Positions 23,411 to 25,135 of a stretch of 25,135 nt of DNA are shown piece after piece. The stretch is taken from positions 1 through 25,135 of the IMG/VR virus record IMGVR_UViG_3300021424_000221. The stretch is one strand, 5' to 3'. The DNA is from a virus. The position numbers and the translations under genes are program-made. Numbering within the stretch: the stretch's first letter is position 1; each line of letters opens with the position of its first letter. Under the pieces are notes generated by a model that ran no database searches, was not told the DNA's origin, and saw only the letters and a list, made by a program, of their open reading frames with translations.

Positions 23411-24139
23411 ATGTTTAACAAAAATAATTCTTGGAATTATGATGAAGGTTCTTTTTCAAAATATAGAATAGATCATAATCTTCCAGATCCTTTTTCAAAC
23501 ATGTCATTTGCTGGCGTCGATATCTCCGCAGCAATGGTAATACCAGCAATCAACAGAGATACTGGAACAATAGAGGGAACAGATGTTCTTAATCTTGGCG
23601 AACTACAAACAATATCATATTCAGTCCACAGAGAAAATGCACCAGTAAGAACAATTGGCCACGTAAATCCAAGGGGCTTTATAAAGGGTGGAAGAACAAT
23701 AGGTGGGTCTTTAATCTTCACAGTCTTTAACGAGTATGCTTTTTATAGGATTAGAGAATTCAGACAAATGATGTCTGAAACAGGTCTATTTTTTGCTCCA
23801 CTTGCAGATATGTTACCGCCATTTGATATCGTTCTTAGCTTTTTTAATGAGTATGGCCTCGGTGCAAAAATGAAAATTTATGGCGTTACTATAGTAGATG
23901 AAGGTCAGACAATGTCTGTTGATGACTTAATTACTGAGCAGACATATGTATATATGGCAAGAGGAATTCAGCCATTAGTAAGCATGGAAACAGATCCACT
24001 ACTTTTGCCTAATGATGAAAGAGCAATGTATCTTCAAAGGCAGAAGAATTTCTACTCTGAAAAAACACTCAAGTCTTATACTGAATTAATTGATAGAATA
24101 GTTCCACCACAACCTAAAGCTCCAAGAAACGTTAGGTAG
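23411..24139 (+). CDS. Tail tube-like protein 2
   Basis: A 242-residue paralogue of the tube protein. TISYSVHRENAPVRTIGHVN, PRGFIKGGRTIGGSLIFTVF, LPPFDIVLSFFNEYGLGA and EQTYVYMARGIQPL match the tube motifs one by one. The N-terminal 60 residues and the C-terminal 50 residues (NDERAMYLQRQKNFYSEK...VPPQPKAPRN) are additions. I chose ATG 23411 over the adjacent in-frame ATG 23408 because GGA then lies five bases upstream. It is probably a specialised ring at a tube end or part of the tube-baseplate junction. Confidence 0.75.
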   Translation: MFNKNNSWNYDEGSFSKYRIDHNLPDPFSNMSFAGVDISAAMVIPAINRDTGTIEGTDVLNLGELQTISYSVHRENAPVRTIGHVNPRGFIKGGRTIGGSLIFTVFNEYAFYRIREFRQMMSETGLFFAPLADMLPPFDIVLSFFNEYGLGAKMKIYGVTIVDEGQTMSVDDLITEQTYVYMARGIQPLVSMETDPLLLPNDERAMYLQRQKNFYSEKTLKSYTELIDRIVPPQPKAPRNVR

Positions 24140-24145
24140 TAATAA

Positions 24146-25135
24146 ATGGCATCAGATTTTGATTATAAAGATGTTGTTGGAAATAGATCTTATAGACCGT
24201 TTACAACTTATTTGCCAGCAGATCTTCAAGAAAGACTTTATGGTCGTGGAGGATCACTTCCATCTACAACAATCAGAACAGGCAAGTCATTTGATCCACT
24301 GAATGAAAAAGTCGATGCACAGTGGGCTGGCAAAACATCTGATGGGGAAAAATTTAATACCTATTATGATTATTATTTTACTGGCGAAGACATTAGAGTT
24401 TATATAGATGGTTTATTTGATCCAGAATATGAATTGGATTTAGCCGGAGTTGCATTTTCAATTAGCCAAGAAAAGCAACCACTGTATGGTTTTTGGTCCT
24501 ATACGTATGATGTCATTATGAGTGGAGTAAGAATCATTAATGGCCAGTTCTCGATGTATTCTAGGTATCCAGGAAGAATGCGTGAGCTACTATCTGTTGC
24601 CGCTGAACAAAGAATTTTGTTTAACAATGGAGATAAGAATGCCAGAATACAATCTTACTTATCGGGCAGAGATGAACAGTCTATTGAAGATGAAAAAAAC
24701 ATAAGAAGATACTGGAATAGATCTAATTTAGATAGACTAGCCGCAGATTCAGATGGCTCGGATCAAAGAAACATTTTTAGTGCGCACCCACCATTTAATT
24801 TAATTATTAAATACGGAACTCAAGAAGGATCAGTTTCAACAATAGCTAGAAATAAGGGAACTAATTCAGAAGATGATTTTGATACTCTAGATAGATTGAT
24901 GGCAACAGATTTTAACGAGAGACTTGTAAAGCCAGGAAAAGTAGCTGTTGAAATGGACATAGTTATACAAGATGTAAATCTGTCATCGATGAATCTAAGT
25001 GTCACTCCTGGTGGAGTTGCAGTTGTTGAAAACTACTCTTTTATAGCAAGAGATATGTATGTTTCTAATGGAAATATAAGATCTACAGATAAGTCAATAC
25101 TTTCTGATGTTGAATCGGAAGGAACAAAACAAAAA
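24146..25135 (+). CDS. Tail tube-like protein 3 (3' end outside window)
   Basis: The frame is open from ATG 24146 to the window end (330 codons seen, no stop). Tube-related parts are AGVAFSISQEKQPLYGFWS (100-118), VIMSGVRIINGQFSMYS, HPPFNLIIKYG and ENYSFIARDMYV. The N-terminal 80 residues and a long acidic insert (about 150-215) are not found in tube 1. It starts six bases after the stop of the second tube-like gene. This third, longest relative may initiate or cap the tube. Confidence 0.72.
   Translation, partial: MASDFDYKDVVGNRSYRPFTTYLPADLQERLYGRGGSLPSTTIRTGKSFDPLNEKVDAQWAGKTSDGEKFNTYYDYYFTGEDIRVYIDGLFDPEYELDLAGVAFSISQEKQPLYGFWSYTYDVIMSGVRIINGQFSMYSRYPGRMRELLSVAAEQRILFNNGDKNARIQSYLSGRDEQSIEDEKNIRRYWNRSNLDRLAADSDGSDQRNIFSAHPPFNLIIKYGTQEGSVSTIARNKGTNSEDDFDTLDRLMATDFNERLVKPGKVAVEMDIVIQDVNLSSMNLSVTPGGVAVVENYSFIARDMYVSNGNIRSTDKSILSDVESEGTKQK

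Noticed and set aside
1-25135. tRNA genes, integrase, transposase or insertion sequence
   Set aside because: No cloverleaf-like segment, no transposase motif and no terminal inverted repeats with target duplications were seen. The gaps are too short to hold such elements.

Overview
The window is a 25-kb piece of an A+T-rich genome of a tailed phage with a contractile tail (Caudoviricetes, myovirus morphology). Two tail-sheath-like genes, three related tail-tube-like genes, neck-type genes and tail-fibre genes support this. I see no integrase, lysis, replication, tRNA or rRNA gene, and nothing names the host. The fibre proteins are of a kind familiar to me from phages of aquatic bacteria, so an uncultured freshwater or marine phage is my inference. 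Coding density is very high. No gap exceeds 90 bases, and many start and stop codons overlap by 1 to 11 bases.

Left part (1-4000): a truncated fibre-like protein, a protein whose C-terminal half is a perfect (PP[FY]F) repeat, a small protein with an Mtd-like N-terminal domain, and a 536-residue tail fibre that shares modules with the first gene.

Centre (3997-17265): a 13-kb accessory island with eleven 2-oxoglutarate/Fe(II) oxygenases. Three are on the minus strand and eight on the plus strand. They diverge from a small palindromic region (6010-6024) that carries an extended -10 motif on each strand. Four of the plus-strand oxygenases are tandem paralogues. Between the oxygenases lie two glutathione-peroxidase-fold proteins with complementary losses of catalytic residues, a DUF6065 protein, an FkbM-type methyltransferase, a pair of small acidic paralogues, a small beta-rich protein and one 403-residue unknown.

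Right part (17326-25135): a new transcription unit with virion genes in an order typical of the neck and tail: a small unknown, a head-tail adaptor, a head-closure protein, sheath-like protein 1, a tail-completion protein, sheath 2, tail tube 1, a strong hairpin terminator, tail tube-like 2 and tail tube-like 3 (cut by the window end).

Reading: the island sits between fibre genes and neck/tail genes, next to a gene for a long proline-aromatic repeat. The simplest model is a virion-protein hydroxylation system, possibly followed by O-methylation, with the proline-repeat protein or the fibres as candidate substrates. The family assignments rest on visible motifs; the substrate is inference.
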